Positions 16,001 through 30,400 of a stretch of 64,000 nt of DNA are shown piece by piece; positions within the stretch are counted from its first letter, which is position 1, and each line of letters begins with the position of its first letter. This stretch comes from Aristolochia californica (lineage: Eukaryota; Streptophyta; Magnoliopsida; Piperales; Aristolochiaceae): contig JARWKL010000004.1 of NCBI GenBank assembly GCA_029961685.1, positions 24,185,610-24,249,609 on the forward strand. Direction: 5' to 3'. Below the pieces are notes generated by a model that was not told the DNA's origin, did no database searches, and saw only the letters and a list, made by a program, of their open reading frames with translations. The translations under genes and the position numbers were made by a program.

Positions 16001-16681
16001 TTATTTTTTATATATCAAGTTTTGCAATCATCGGGAAAAGGAGGAGGCGGGGGATTTTTAACTGAGTGTTGACTCCCAATCCATAGGTCATTCCTTACAA
16101 AAATATAGCTAGTTTGTATTCATCTATGATCGGTAGGTCAGCCTTTTGTAAATGGGCAAAATAATGTCTTGTTTGACTCGGGTAAATATCCAACCGAACG
16201 TTCACTTATTGTCTTTAAAAGGTTTGGATCCATAGGTCATTTGCATCTTTAACATGTTTCAAACTTGCATATCCATTTTTTAAAACATGTGTAGTAAAAT
16301 CTCTTTCCTAAAAAATTCCGAGCTATTAGGGTTGAACTAGTGGAATTTTCCAAACTAGGATAACAAAACTTTAGTGTTCATTTGTGGTGTGTGAATAAAT
16401 TTTCTTTACTAACATTTGTTATAGCTTTAAAATCTTTCCATACATAAACTCTAAAATTTTCATTTTGTTGTGAACTATTTGCCTTTTATCTTTTTTTTTG
16501 TATACGAGATGAAGGGAAAGTGAAAACTCAAGTTTTGATTTCAGAAAAAAGTATATATCTAAAATGGAAATTCACAACGCACAACTTTAGAGAGAGATAA
16601 TTCCAAAAAATGTCTGTAATTTTCAGGGATTGTAAACTATTATTAGTTTTTATATAACAAGTTCTGCAATCATCAGGAAAA

Positions 16682-16715
16682 GGGGGGGGGAGGGGGGGGG
16701 GGGGGGGGGGGGGGG
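16682..16715 (+). repeat. Expanded poly-G tract in satellite G box
   Basis: In place of the usual short GGGGGAGGCGGGGG-type box, this monomer has a run of 9 G, one A, then 24 uninterrupted G, followed by CGGCGAGGG. This makes the monomer (17051 minus 16350) about 701 bp, some 30 bp longer than typical. The tract is a local homopolymer expansion of an existing G-rich site. Its exact length may be uncertain because homopolymers are error-prone in sequencing. Confidence 0.9.
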
Positions 16716-19700
16716 CGGCGAGGGATTTTTAACTAAGGTGGACTCCCAATCCATAAGTCATTCCTTACAAAAATATAGCCCATTACGTTTCATAAATCAC
16801 TTTATAATCATCTATGATCGTTAGGTCAACTTTTTGTAAATGGGTAAAATAATGGGTTATTTGACTCGGGTAAATATCGCACCGCACGTTCACTTGGGAA
16901 TTTAATGTTATTATCTTTAAACGGTTTGGATCCATAGATCATTTGCATCTTTAACACGTTTCAAGCATGCAAATCCATTTTTTTAAACTTGTGTAGAAAC
17001 TTCTCTTTCTTATAAAATTTCGAGCTATTAGGTTTGAACAAGTGGAATTTCCCCAACTTGGATAACAAAACTTTTCTGTTCATTTGTGGTGTGTGAATAA
17101 GTTTTCTTTACTTAAATTTTTTATTGCTTTAAATTCTTTCCATACATAAACTCTAAAATTTTCATTTTGTTGTGATCTATTTGCCTTTTTTCTCTTTTTT
17201 TTTACGAGATGAAGGGAAAGTGAAAATTCTAGTTTTGATATATGAAAACAGTATTCATCTAAAATGGTAATGCACAATGCACATATGTAGAGAGAGATAA
17301 TTCCAAAAAGTGTCTGTAATTTTTAGGGATTGTGAACTCTTTTTAGTTTTTATATATCAGGTCTTGTAATCTTCAGGAAAAGGGGGAGGTCGGGGATTTT
17401 TAATTGAGTGTTGAATCCCAATCCATAAGTCATTCCTTACAAAAATCTAGCCCGTTACGCATGATAATCACTTTACAATCATCAATGATCGTTTGGTCAG
17501 CCTTTTGTAAATGGGCAAAGTAATGGCTGGTTTGACTTAGGTAAATATCCCACTGAATGTTCACTTGGGAATTTAATGTTATTATCTTTAAAATTTTTGG
17601 ATCAATAGGTCATTTGCATCTTTAAAATGTTTCAAGCATGAATATCCATTTTTTAAAATATGTGTAGAAAAATCTCTATCTTTTAAAATTTTGAGCTATT
17701 AGGGTTGAACTAGTGGAATTTCCAAAACTTGGATAACAAAACACTTGTGTTCATTTTTTGTGTGAGAATAAATTTTATTTCTAAAATTTGTTATTGCTTT
17801 AAATTCTTTCCATACATAAACTCTAGAATTTTCATTTTGTTGTGATCTATTTGCCTTTTTTCTCTTTTTTTGTCTACGAGATGATGGGAAAGTGAAAACT
17901 CAAGTTTTGATTTAAGAAAAAAGAATATATCTAAAAATGAAATGCACAATAAACAAATGGAGAGAGATATAATTCCAAAAAGTGTCTGTAATTTTTAGGG
18001 ATTGTAAACTCTTTTTAGTTTTTATATATCAGTTTCTGCAACCGTCGAAAAAAGGGGGAGGCGAGAGATTTTTAACTGAGTGTTGACTCCGAGTCCATAA
18101 GTTGTTTCTTACAAAAATATAGCCCGTTACACATGATAAATTACTTTACAATCATCTATGATCATTAGGTCAGATTTTTGTAATTGGGCAAAATAATGGC
18201 TTGTTTGACTCGGGTAAATATCCCACCAAACGTTCACTTGGGAATTTTAATGTTACTCTTCCAAAGGTTTGGATCCATAGGTCATTTTCATCTTTAACAT
18301 GTTTCAAGCATGCATATCCATTTTTTTAAACATGTGTATAAAAATCTTTCTTATAAAATTCCGAGCTATTAGGTTTGAACCACTGGAATTTCCCAAACTA
18401 TGATAACAAAACTTTTGTGTTTATGTGTGGTGTGTGAATAAATTTTCTTTACTTACATTTGTTATTGCTTTAAATTATTTGCATACATAAACTCTAAAAT
18501 TTTCATTTTTTTGTTATCTATTTGCCTTTTATCTCTTTTTTTTGTTTATGAGATGAAGGGAAATTGAAAACTCAAATTTTGATTTAAGAAAAAAGTTAAC
18601 ATCTAAAGTGAAAATGCACAATGCACAATTTTAGAGAGAGATAATTCCAAAAAGTGTTTGTAATTTTTAGGGATTGTAAACACTTTTTAGTTTTTAATAT
18701 ATCAGGTTCTGCAATCGTTGGGAAAATGGGGAGGTGGGGGATTTTTAACTGAGTGTTGACTCCCAATCCATAGGTCATTCCTTACAAAAATATAACCTGT
18801 TATGCAAGATAAATCACTTTACAATCATCTATGATCGTAAGTCAGCTTTTTGTAAATGGGCAAAATAATGGCATGTTTGACTCAAGTAAATTTCCCACCG
18901 CACATTCAATTGGGAATTTAATGTTATTCTCTTTAAAATATTTGGATCCATAGTTCATTTTTATCTTTAACATGTTTCAAGCATGCATATCAATTTTTTA
19001 AAACATGTGTACAAAAATCTTTTTCTTATAAAATTCCGAGCAATTGGGATTGAACTAATGGAACTTCCCAAACTTTGATAACAAAACTTTTCGTATCATT
19101 TGTAGTGTATGAATAAATTTTCTTTAATTAAATTTTTTATTTCTTTAAATTCTTTCCATAGATAAACTCTAAAATTTTTATTTTGTAATGATCCTTTTAT
19201 CTCTTTTTTAGTTTGCGAGATGAAGGGAAAGTGAAAACTCAAGTTTTTATTAAAGAAAAAAGTATACATCTAAAATGGAAATGCACAATGCACAAATGTA
19301 GAGAGAGATAATTCCAAAACATTTCTCTTATTTTTACGGATTGTAAACCCTTTTTAGTTTTTTTATATATCATGTTCTGCAATAGTCGAGAAAAGGGGAA
19401 TGCATGGGATTTTTAACTGAGTGATGACTTCCAATACATAAGTGATTCCTTACAAAAATATACCCTGTTACGCACGATAAATCACTGTACAATCATCTAT
19501 GATCGTTACGTCAGTTTTTTTTTAAAAGGCAAAATAATGGCTTGTTTGACTCGGGTAAATATCCCACCGAACGTTCACTTGGGAATTTAATGTTATTATC
19601 TTTAAAATGTTTGGATCCATAGGTCTTTTGCATCTTTAATATGTTTCAAGCATGCATATCCTTTTTTAAAAAACATGTGTAGAAAAATCTCTTTCTAATA

Positions 19701-22700
19701 AAATTCCGAGCAATTAGGGTTAACTAGAGGAATTTCCCAAACTTGGATAACAAAAATTTATGTTCGTTTGTGGTGTGTGAATAAATTTTATTTACTTACA
19801 TTTGTTATTGCTTTAAATTCTTTCCATACATAAACTCTAAAATTTTTATTTTGTTGTGATCTATTAGCCTTTTATCTCTTTTTTTGTTTACGAGATGAAG
19901 GGAAAGGCAAAACTCAAGTTTTTATTTCAGAAAAAAGTATTCATCTAAAATGGAGATGCACAATGCACAAATGTAGAGAGAGATAATTCCAAAAAATGCT
20001 TGTAATTTTTAGGGATTGTAAACTCATTTTAGTTTTTATATATCATGTTCTGTAATCATGGGAAAAAGGGGGAGGCGAGGATTTTTAACTGTGTTGACTC
20101 CCAATTCGTAAGTCATTCCTCAAAAAAATATAGCCCGTTATGCATGATAAATCACTTTATAATCATCTATGATTGTTAGGTTAGTTTTTTGTAAAAGGGC
20201 AAAATAATTGGCTTGTTTGACTCGGGTAAATATCCCACCATACGTTAACTTGGGAATTTAATGTTATTATCTTTAAAAGGTTTGGATCCATAGGTCATTT
20301 GCATCTTTAACATGTTTCAAGCATGCATATCCATTTTTTAAAACATGTGTAGAAGAATCTTTTTCTTATAAAATTCCGAGCTGTTAGGGTTGAACAAGTT
20401 GACTTTCCCAAACTTGGATAACAAAACTTTTATGTTCATTTTTTGTGTGAGAATAAATTTTCTTTACTTACGTTTTTTATTGCTTTAAATTCTTTCTATA
20501 TATAAACTCTAAAATTTTCATTTTGTTGTGATATATCTGCCTTTTATCTCTTCTTTTTTTTACGGTATGAAGGACAACTGAAAAATCATGTTTTGATTTA
20601 AGAAAAAAGTATACATCTAAAATGGAAATGCATAGTGCACAAATGTAGAGAGAGATAATTCCAAAAAGTGTCTTTAATTTTTAGGGATTTTAAACTCTTT
20701 CTAGTTTTTATATATCAGGTTCTGCAATCGTCGGGAAAAGGGTGAGGCGGGGGATTTTTAACTGAGTGTTGACCACCAATACATCTGACATTCCTTACCA
20801 AAATATAGCCCGTAACGCATGATAAATCACTTTATAATCATCTATGATAGTTAGGTCAACTTTTTGTAAATGGGCAAAATAATAGCTAGTTTGACTCGAG
20901 TAAATATCCCACCGCACGTTCACTTGGGAATTTAATGTTATTATCTTTAAAAGGTTTGGATCCATAGGTCATTTGAATCTTTAACATGTATCAAGCAAGC
21001 ATATCCATTTTTTAAAACATTTGTAGAAAATAACTTTCTTATAAAATTCCTAGCTATTATGGTTAAACTAGTGGAATTTCCTAAACTTGGATAACAAAAC
21101 TTTTTTGTTCATTTGTGGTGTGAGAATAAATTTTCTTTACTTCCATTTCTTATCGCTTTAAATTCTTTCTATACATAAACTCTAAAATTTTCTTTTTGTT
21201 GTGATCTATTTGCCTTTTATCTCTTCTTTTTTTTTAAGAGATGAAGGGAAAGTGAAAACTCAAGTTTTGATTTTAGAAAAAAGTATACATCTAAAATGGA
21301 AATGCTCAGTGCAAAAATGTAGAGAGTGACAATTCCAAAAAGTGTCTGTAATTTTTAGGGATGGTAAACTCATTTTAGTTTTTATATATTAGGTTCTACA
21401 AACGTCAGGAAAAGGAGGAGGTAGGGAATTTTTAACTGAGTGTTGACTCCCAATCCATAAGTCATTCCTTACAAAAATATAGACCGTTATGCTTGATAAA
21501 TCACTTTACAATCATCTATGATCGTTAGGTTAGCTTTTTGTGAATGGGCAAAAAATGGCTTGTTTGACTCGGGTAAATATCCCACCGAACGTTCACTTGG
21601 GAAGTTAATTTTATTATCTTTAAAAGGTTTGGATCCAAAGGTCATTTGCATCCATAACTTTTTTCAAGCATGCATATCCTTTTTTAAAAACAGGTGTAGA
21701 AAAATCTCTTTCTTATAAAATTCCAAGCTATTATGGTTGAAGTGTGGATTTTTCCCACACTTGGATAACTAAAATTTTGTGTTCATTTGTGGTGTGTTAA
21801 TAAATTTTCTTTACTTAACTTTATTATTGCTTTAAATTATTTCCATACATAAACTCTAAAATTTTCATTTTGTTGTGATCTATTTGCCTTTTATCCTTTT
21901 TTTTTTTATACAAGATGAAGGGAAAATGAAAACTCATGTTTTGATTTAAGAAAAAAGTATATTTCTAAGAAGGAAATACACAATGCAAAAATGCAAAGAG
22001 AGATAATTCCAAAGAGTGTCTGTAATTTTTAGGGATTGTAAACTCTTTTTAGTTTTTATATATCAAGTTCTGCAATCGTTGGGAAAAGGGGCAGGCGGGG
22101 GATTTTTAACTGACTGTTGACTCCCAATCCATAAGTCATTCCATACAAAAAATATAGCCCATTACGCATGATAAATCACTTTAGAATCTTCTGTGATCTT
22201 TAGGTCAACTTTTTGTAAATGGTCAAAATAATGACTTGTTTGACTTGGGAAACTATCTTACCGCACGTGCATTTGGGAATTTTAAGTTATTCTCTTTAAA
22301 AGATTGGATCCGTAGGGCATTTGAATCTTTAACATGTTTCAAGCTTGCATATCCATTTTTTAAAACATGTGTAGAAAAATTTTTCTTATAAAATTTTGAG
22401 CTATTAGGGTTGAACTAGTGGAATTTCCCAAACTTGGTTAACAAAACTTTTGTGTTCCTTTGTGGTGTGTGAATAAATTTTCTTTACTTACATTTGTTAT
22501 TGCTTTCAATTCTTTCCATACATACTCTGAAATTTTCATTTTGTTGTGATCTATTTGCCTTTTGTCTATTTTTTTGTTTACGTGATGAAGGGAAAGTGAA
22601 AAATTAAGTTTTGATTTAAGAAAAAAGTATACATCTTAAATGGAAATGCACAATGCATAAATTTAGAGTGAGATATTCCAAAAAGTGTCTGTTATTTTTA

Positions 22701-24388
22701 GGGACTGTAAACTCTTTTTAGTTTTTATATATCAGGTTTTGCAATCGTCTGGAAAAGGGGGAGGCGGGGGATTTTTAACTGAGTGTTGACTCCCAAATAA
22801 AGCCCATTACGCTTGATAAATCTCTTTACAATCATCTATGATCGTTAGGTGAGCTTTTTGTAAATGGGCAAAATAATGGCATGTTTAAGTCGGGTACATA
22901 TCCCTCCGAACATTCACTTGGGAATTTAATGTTATTGTCTTTAAATGGTTTGGATCCATAGGTCATTTTAATCTTCAACATGTTTCAAACATGCATATCC
23001 ATTTTTTGAAACATGTGTAGAAAAAAATTTTCTCATAAAATTTTGAGCTATTAGTGTTGAACAAGTGGAATTTCCCAAACATGGATAACAAAAATTTTGT
23101 GTTCATTTGTGGTGTGTGAATAAATTTTCTTTGCTTAAATTTTTTATTGCTTTAAATTCTTTCCATAGAAAAACCCTAAAATTTTCATTTTGTTGTGATC
23201 TATATGCCTTTTTTTCTCTTTTTTTGTTTACGAGATGAAGGGAAGTTGAAAACTCAAGTTTTGATTTAAAAAAAAAGTATACATCTAAAATGGAAATGCA
23301 CAGTGCACAAATATAGAGAGAGATAATTTCAAAAAGTTTCTGTAATTTTTAGGGATTGTAAATTCTTTTATGTTTTTATATATCTGGTTCAGCAATCATT
23401 GGGAAAAGTGGGAGGCGGGGGATTTTTAACAGAGTGTTGACCCCCAATCCATAAGTCATTCCTTACAAAAATATTGCCCGTTACGCATGATTAATCGTTA
23501 AGTTAGTTTTTTGTAAATGGGCAAAATAATGGCTAGTTGGACTCGGGTAAATATCCCACCACACTTTGACTTAGGAAATTAATGTTATTGTCTTTAAAAT
23601 GTTTGGATCCATAGGTCATTTGCATCTTTAACATGTTTCAAGCATGCATATCCAATTTTTAAAACATGTGTAGAAAAATCTTTTTCTTATAAAATTCCGA
23701 GTTATAAGGGTTGAACCAGTGGAATTTTCCCAAACTTGGAAAACAAAACTTTTGTGTTCATTTGAGGTGTGTGAATAAATTTAATTTATTTAAATTTTTT
23801 ATTGCTTTAAATTCTTTCCATAAATAAAATCTAAAATTTTCTTTTTGTTGTGATCTATTTGCCTTTTATCTCTTTTTTTGTTTACGAGATAAAGGGAAAG
23901 TGAAAACTCAAATTTTAATTTAAGAAAAAAGTATACATCTAAAATGGACACGCACAATGCAAAAATGTAGAGAGAGATAATTCCAAAAACTGTTTGTAAT
24001 TTTTAGGGATTGTGAACTCTTTTCTGTTTTTATATATTAGGTTCTGCAATCGTTCGGAAAAGGGGGAGGCGAGGGATTTTTAACTGCACAATCCATAAGT
24101 CATTCCTTAAAAAAAATAGCCCGTTACGCATGGTAAATCACTTTACAATCATCTATGATCGTTAGGTCAGCTTTTTGTAAATGGGCAAAATAATGGCTTG
24201 TTTGAGTCGGGTAAATATCCCACCGCACGTTCTCTTAGGAGTTTAAAGTTATTCTCTTTAAAAGGTTTGGATCCATAGGTCATTTGAATCTTTAACATGT
24301 TTCAGGCATGCATATCTAATTTTTAAAACATGTGTAGAAAAATCTTTCTTATAAAATTCTGAGCTAAAAGGGTTGAACTATGAAATTT

Positions 24389-25515
24389 CCCAAACTTGGT
24401 TAACAAAACTTTTGTGTTCATTTTTGGTGTGTGAATAATTTTTTTTTTCTTACATTTGTTATTGTTTTAAATTCTTTCCATACATAAGCTCTAAAATTTT
24501 CATTTTGTTGTGATCTATTTGCCTTTTAAATCTTTTTTTTGTTTACAAGGTGAAGTGAAAATGGAAACTCAAGTTTTGATTGAAGAAAAAAGTATACACC
24601 TAAAATGGAAATGCACAATTGAAAAAATGTAGAGAGAGTTAATTCCAAAAGTGTCTGTAATTTTACGGATTGTAAACTTTTTTTAGTTTTTTATATATCA
24701 TGTTCTGCAATCGTCGAAAAAAAGGGGATGCGAGGGATTATTAACTGAGTGTTGACTCCCAATCCATAAGTCTTTTCTTACAAAAATGTAGCCCGTTATG
24801 CATGATAAATCACTTTACAATCATCTATGATCGTTTGCTCAGATTTTTGTAAATGGACAAAATAAAGGCTTGTCTGACCCAGGAAAATATCTCACCGCAC
24901 GTGCATTTGTTATTGCTTTAAATTCTTTCTGTACATAAAATCCAAAATTTTCATTTTGTTGTGATCTATTTGCCTTTTGTGTAAATTTTTGTTTACGAGA
25001 TGAAGGGAAATTAAAAAAATCTAGTTTTGATTTAAGTAAAAAGTATACATCTTAAATGCAAATGCACAATGCACAAATTAAGCGAGAGATAATTCCAAAA
25101 TGTGTCTGTAATTTTTAAGGACTGTAAACTCTTTCAAGTTTTTATATATCAGGTTCAGCAATCAATGGGAAAAGGGGGAGGCGGAGGATTTTTATCTGAG
25201 TGTTGACTCCCAGTCCATAAGTTGTCCCTTACAAAAATATAGCCCGTTACGCATGATAAATCACTTTACAATCATCTATGATTGTTAGGTTAGCTTTTTG
25301 TAATTGGGCAAAATAATGGCTTGTTTGACTCGGGTAAATATCCCACCATACGTTCACATGGGAATTTTAATGTTATACTCCTCCAAAGGTTTGGATCCAT
25401 AGGTCATTTTCATCTTTAACATGTTTCAAGCATGCATATCCATTTTTTAAAACATGTGTATAAAAATCTCTTTCTTATAAAATTCCGAGCTATTAGGTTT
25501 GAACCAGTGGAATTT
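24389..25515. repeat. Two satellite monomers fused by a deletion
   Basis: The spacing between successive phase boxes is about 1127 bp instead of about 1345 bp. Near 24900-24906 the segment CTCACCGCACGTGC runs straight into ATTTGTTATTGCTTTAAATTC. This skips the end of one unit (GGATCC site, GCATGC site and phase box) and the start of the next, a loss of roughly 215 bp. The reading direction is unchanged. Confidence 0.85.
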
Positions 25516-26851
25516 CCCAAACTAGGATAGCAAAACTTTTGTGTTTATTTGTTGTGTGTGAATAAATTTTCTTTACTCACATTTGTTATTGCTTTAAATT
25601 ATTTGCATACATAAACTCTAACATTTTCATGTTTTTGTTATCTATTTGCCTTTTATCTCTTTTTTTGTTTATGAGATGAAGGGAAAGTGAAAACTCAAAT
25701 TTTGATTTAAGAAAAAGGTTTAAATCTAAAGTGCAAATGCACAATGCACAATTGTAGAGAGAAATAATTCAAAAAAGTGTTTGTAATTTTCAGGGATTGT
25801 AAACACTTTTTAGTTTTTTATATATCAGGCTCTGCAATCGTCGGGAAAATGGTGAGGCGGGGGATTTTTCACTGAGTGTTGACTCCCAATCCATAAGGCA
25901 TTCCTTACAAAAATATAGCCCGTTACGCTAGATTAATCACTTTACAATCATCTTTAATCATTAGGTCAACTTTTTGTAAATGGGCAAAATAATCGCTTGT
26001 TTGACTCGGGTAAATATCCCACTCCACGTTCACTTGGGAACTTAATGTTATTATCTTAAAAATGTTTGGATCCATAGGTTATTTGCATCCTTAACATGTT
26101 TCAAGCATGCATATCCGTTTTTTAAAACATGTGTAGAAAATCCCTTTTTTATTAAATTCCGAGCTATAAGGGTTGAACTAGTGGAATTTTCCCAAACTTG
26201 GATAACTAAACTTTTGTGTTCATTTGTGGTGTGTGAATAAATTTTCTTTACTTAAATTTTTTATTGCTTTAAATTCTTTCCATACATAAAATCTAAAGTT
26301 TTTAATTTGTTGAGATCTATTTGCCTTTTATATCTTTTTTTGTTTACGACATGAAGGGAAAGTGAAAACTCAAGTTTTAATATAAGAGAAAAGTATACAT
26401 CTAAAATGGAAACGCACAATGCAAAAACTATAGAGAGAGATAATTCCAAAAAGTATCTGTAATTTTTAGGGATTGTAAAGTATTTTGTGTTTTTATATAT
26501 CAAGTTCTACAATCGTCGGGAAAAGGGGGAGGCGAGGAATTTTTAACTGACTGTTGACTCGCAATCCATAAGTCATTCCTTACAAAATTATTGCCCGTTA
26601 CACATGATAAATCATTGTACAATCATCTACGATCGTTAGGTCAGCTTTTTGTAAATGGGCAAAATAATGGCTTGTTTGACTATGGTAATTATCACACCGC
26701 ACGTTCTCTTAGGAATTCAAAGTTATTCTCTTTAAAAGGTTTGGATCCATAGGTCATTTGAATCTTTAACATGTTTCAAGCATGCATATCCATTTTTTAA
26801 AATCTCTTTCTTATAAAATTCCGAACTAAAAAGGTTGAACTAGTGGAATAT

Positions 26852-27449
26852 CCCAAACTTGGTTAACAAAACTTTTGTGTTCATTTGGGGTGTGTGAATA
26901 AATTTTTTTTTCTTACATTTGTTATTGCTTTAATTTATTTCAATACATAAACTGTAAAATTTTCATTTTGTTGTGGTCTATTTGACTTTTATATCTTTTT
27001 TTGTTTATGAGATGAAGTGAAAGTGAAAACTCAAGTTTTAATTTAAGAAAAAAGTATACACCTTAAATGGAAATGCACATTGCAAAAATATAAAGAGAGA
27101 TAATTCCAAAAAGTGTCAGGAATTTTTAGGGATTTTAAACTCTTTTTAGTTTTTTATTTGTCATGTTCTGCAATCATCGGGAAAAGGGGGAGGCGGGAGA
27201 TTTTTAACTGAGTGTTGACTCCCAATCCATAAGTAATTACTTACAAAAATATCACCCCTTTCACTCGGGTAAATATCCCACCGAACGTTCACTTAGGAAT
27301 TTAATGTTATTATCTTTAAGTGGTTAGGATCCATAGGTCATTTCCATCTTCAACATGTCTCAAGCGTGCATATCAATTTTTTAAAACAAGTGTTGAAAAA
27401 TCTCTTTCTTAAAAAATTCCGAGCTATTTGGGTTGAACTAGTGGAATTT
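26852..27449. repeat. Truncated satellite monomer (598 bp)
   Basis: About 75 bp are missing near 27256-27261, where the ACAAAAATATC segment joins CTTTCACTCGGG. The lost part normally holds the CATGATAAATCAC and ATCATCTATGATCG landmarks. The rest of the unit is normal. Confidence 0.8.
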
Positions 27450-30400
27450 CCCAAACTCGGATGACAAAACTTTTGTGTTCATTTGTGGTGTGTGTATAAA
27501 TTTTCTTTACTTACATTTGTTATTTCTTTAAATTATTTCCATACATAAATTCTAAAATTTTCATTTTGTTGAGATCTATTTGCCTTTTATCTCCTTTTTT
27601 GTTTACGAGATAAAGGGAAAGTGAAAACTCAAGTTTTGATTTAAGAAAAAAGTATACATCTAAAATGGAAATGCACAATGCACAAATGTAAAGAGAGATA
27701 ATTCCAAAAGTGTCTGTAATTTTTAGGGATTGTAAACTCTTTTTTGTTTTTATATATCTCATTTAGCAATCAACGGGAAAAGGGGGAAGCGGGGGATTTT
27801 TAACTGAGTGTTGACTCCCAATCCATAAGGCATTCCTTACAAAAATATAGCCCGTGACGCTTGATTAATCACTTTAAAATCATCTTTGATCATTAGGTCA
27901 ACTTTTTGTAAATGGGCAAAATAATGGCTTGTTTGACTCGGGTAAATATCCCACCGGACGTTCACTTGGGAATTTAATGTTATTATCTTTAAAATGTTTG
28001 GATCCATAGGTTATTTGCATCCTTAACATGTTTAAAGCATGCATATCCATTTTTTAAAACATGTGTAGAAAAATATTTTTTTTATTAAATTCCGAGCTAT
28101 AAGGGTCGAACTAGTGGAATTTTCCCAAACTTGGATAACTAAACTTTTGTGTTCATTTGTGGTGTGTGAATAAATTTTCTTTACTTACATTTTTTATTGC
28201 TTTAAATTCTTTCCATACATAAAATCTAAAATTTTTAATTTATTGAGATATATTTGCCTTTTATCTCTTTTTTTGTTTACGGCATGAAGGGAAAGTGAAA
28301 ACTCAAGTTTTAATATAAGATAAAATTATACATCTAAAATGGAAACGCACAATGCAAAAATGTAGAGAGAGATAATTCCAGAAAGTATCTGTAATTTTTA
28401 GGGATTTTAAACTCTTTTTTGTTTTTATATATCAGGTTCTGCAATCGTCGGGAAAAGGGGGAGGCGAGGAATTTTTAACTGAGTGTTAACTCGCAATCCA
28501 TAAGTCATTCCTTACAAAAATATTGCCCGTTACGCATGATAAATCACTTTACAATCATCTATGATCATTTGGTCAACTTTTTGTAAATGGGCAAAATAAT
28601 GGCTTGTTTGACTAGGGTAATTATCCCACCGCACGTTCTCTTAGGAATTTAAAGTTATTCTCTTTAAAAGGTTTGGATCCATAGGTCATTTGAATCTTTA
28701 ACATGTTTCAAACATGCATATTCATTTTTTAAAACATGTGTAGAAAAATCTCTTTCTTATAAAATTCCGAACTAAAAAGGTTGAACTAGTGGAATATCCC
28801 AAACTTGGTTAACAAAACTTTTGTGTTCATTTGTGGTGTGTGAATAAATTTAATTTACTTACATTTGTTAACGCATTGAATTTTTTCCTTACATCAACTC
28901 TAAAATTTTCATTTTGTTGTGATCTATTTGCCGTTTATCTCTTTTTTTGTTTACGATGTCAAGGGAAATTGAAAAATCAAGTTTTGATTTAGGAAAAAAG
29001 TATACATCTAAAATTGAAATGCACAATGGTCAAATGTAGAGAGAGATAATTGCAAAAAGTGTCTGTAATTTTTAGGGATTGTAAACTATTTTTAATTTTT
29101 ATATATCAAGTTCTGCAATTGTCGGGAAAATGGGGAGGCGGGGGATTTTTAACTTAGTGTTCACTCCCAATCCATAAATCATTCCTTACAAAAATATAGC
29201 CCGTTACACATGATAAATCACTTTACAATCATCTATGATCGTTGGGACTGCTATTTGTAAATGGGCATAATAATGGCTTGTTTGACTTGGGTAAATATCC
29301 CACTGCACGTTCACTTAGAAATTTATTGTTATTACCTTTAAAAGGTTTGGTTCCATAGCTCATTTGCATCTTTAACATGTTTCAAGCATGCATTGCCATT
29401 TTTTAAAACTTGTGTAGCAAAATCTCTTTCTTAAAAAATTTCGAGCTATAAGGGTTGAACAAGTGGAATTTCCCAAACTTGGATAACAAAACTTTTCTGT
29501 TCATTTGTGGTGTGTGAATAATTTTTTTTACTTACATTTGTTATTTCTTTAAATTCTTTCCATACACAAACTCTAAAATTTTCATGTTGTTGTGATCTAT
29601 TTGCCTTTTATCTCTTTTTTTGCTTACGAGATGAAGGGAAAATGAAAGCTCAAGTCTTGATTTAAGAAAAAAGTATACATCTAAAATGGAAATGCACAAT
29701 GCACAAATGTAGAGAGAGATAAATCCAAAAAGTGTCAGGTTTTGCAATCGTCGGGAAAAGGGGGATTCGGCGGATTTTTAACTGAGTGTTGACGCCCAAT
29801 CCATCAGTCATTCCTTACAAAAATATAGCCCGTTACACATGATAAGTCACTTTACAATCATCTATGATCGTTAGGTAAGTTTTTTGTAAATGGGCAAAAT
29901 AGTGGCTTATTTGACACTGGTAAATATCCCACCGCATTTTCACTTGGGAATTTAATGCTATTCTCTTCAAAAGGTTTGGATCCATAGGTCATTTGCATCT
30001 TTAACATGTTTCAAACATGCATATCCATTTTTTAAAACATGTGTAGAAAAATCTCTTTCTTAAAAAATTCCGAGCAATTAGGGTTGAACTAGTGGAATTT
30101 TCCAAGCTTGGATAACAAAACTTTTGTGTTCATTTGTGGTGTGTGAATAAATTTTATTGATGTACATCTGTAATTGGTATAAATTATTTCCATTATTGAA
30201 CTCTAAAATTTTCATTTTGTTGCGATCTTTTTTGCCTTTTATCTCATGTTTTGTTTACGAGATGAAGGGAAAGTGAAAACTCAAGTTTGGATTTAAGAAA
30301 AAAGTACACATCTAAAATGGAAATGCACAATGCAGAAATGTAGAGAGAGATAATTCCAAAATGCGTCTATAATTTTTAGGGATTGTAAACTCTTTGTAGT

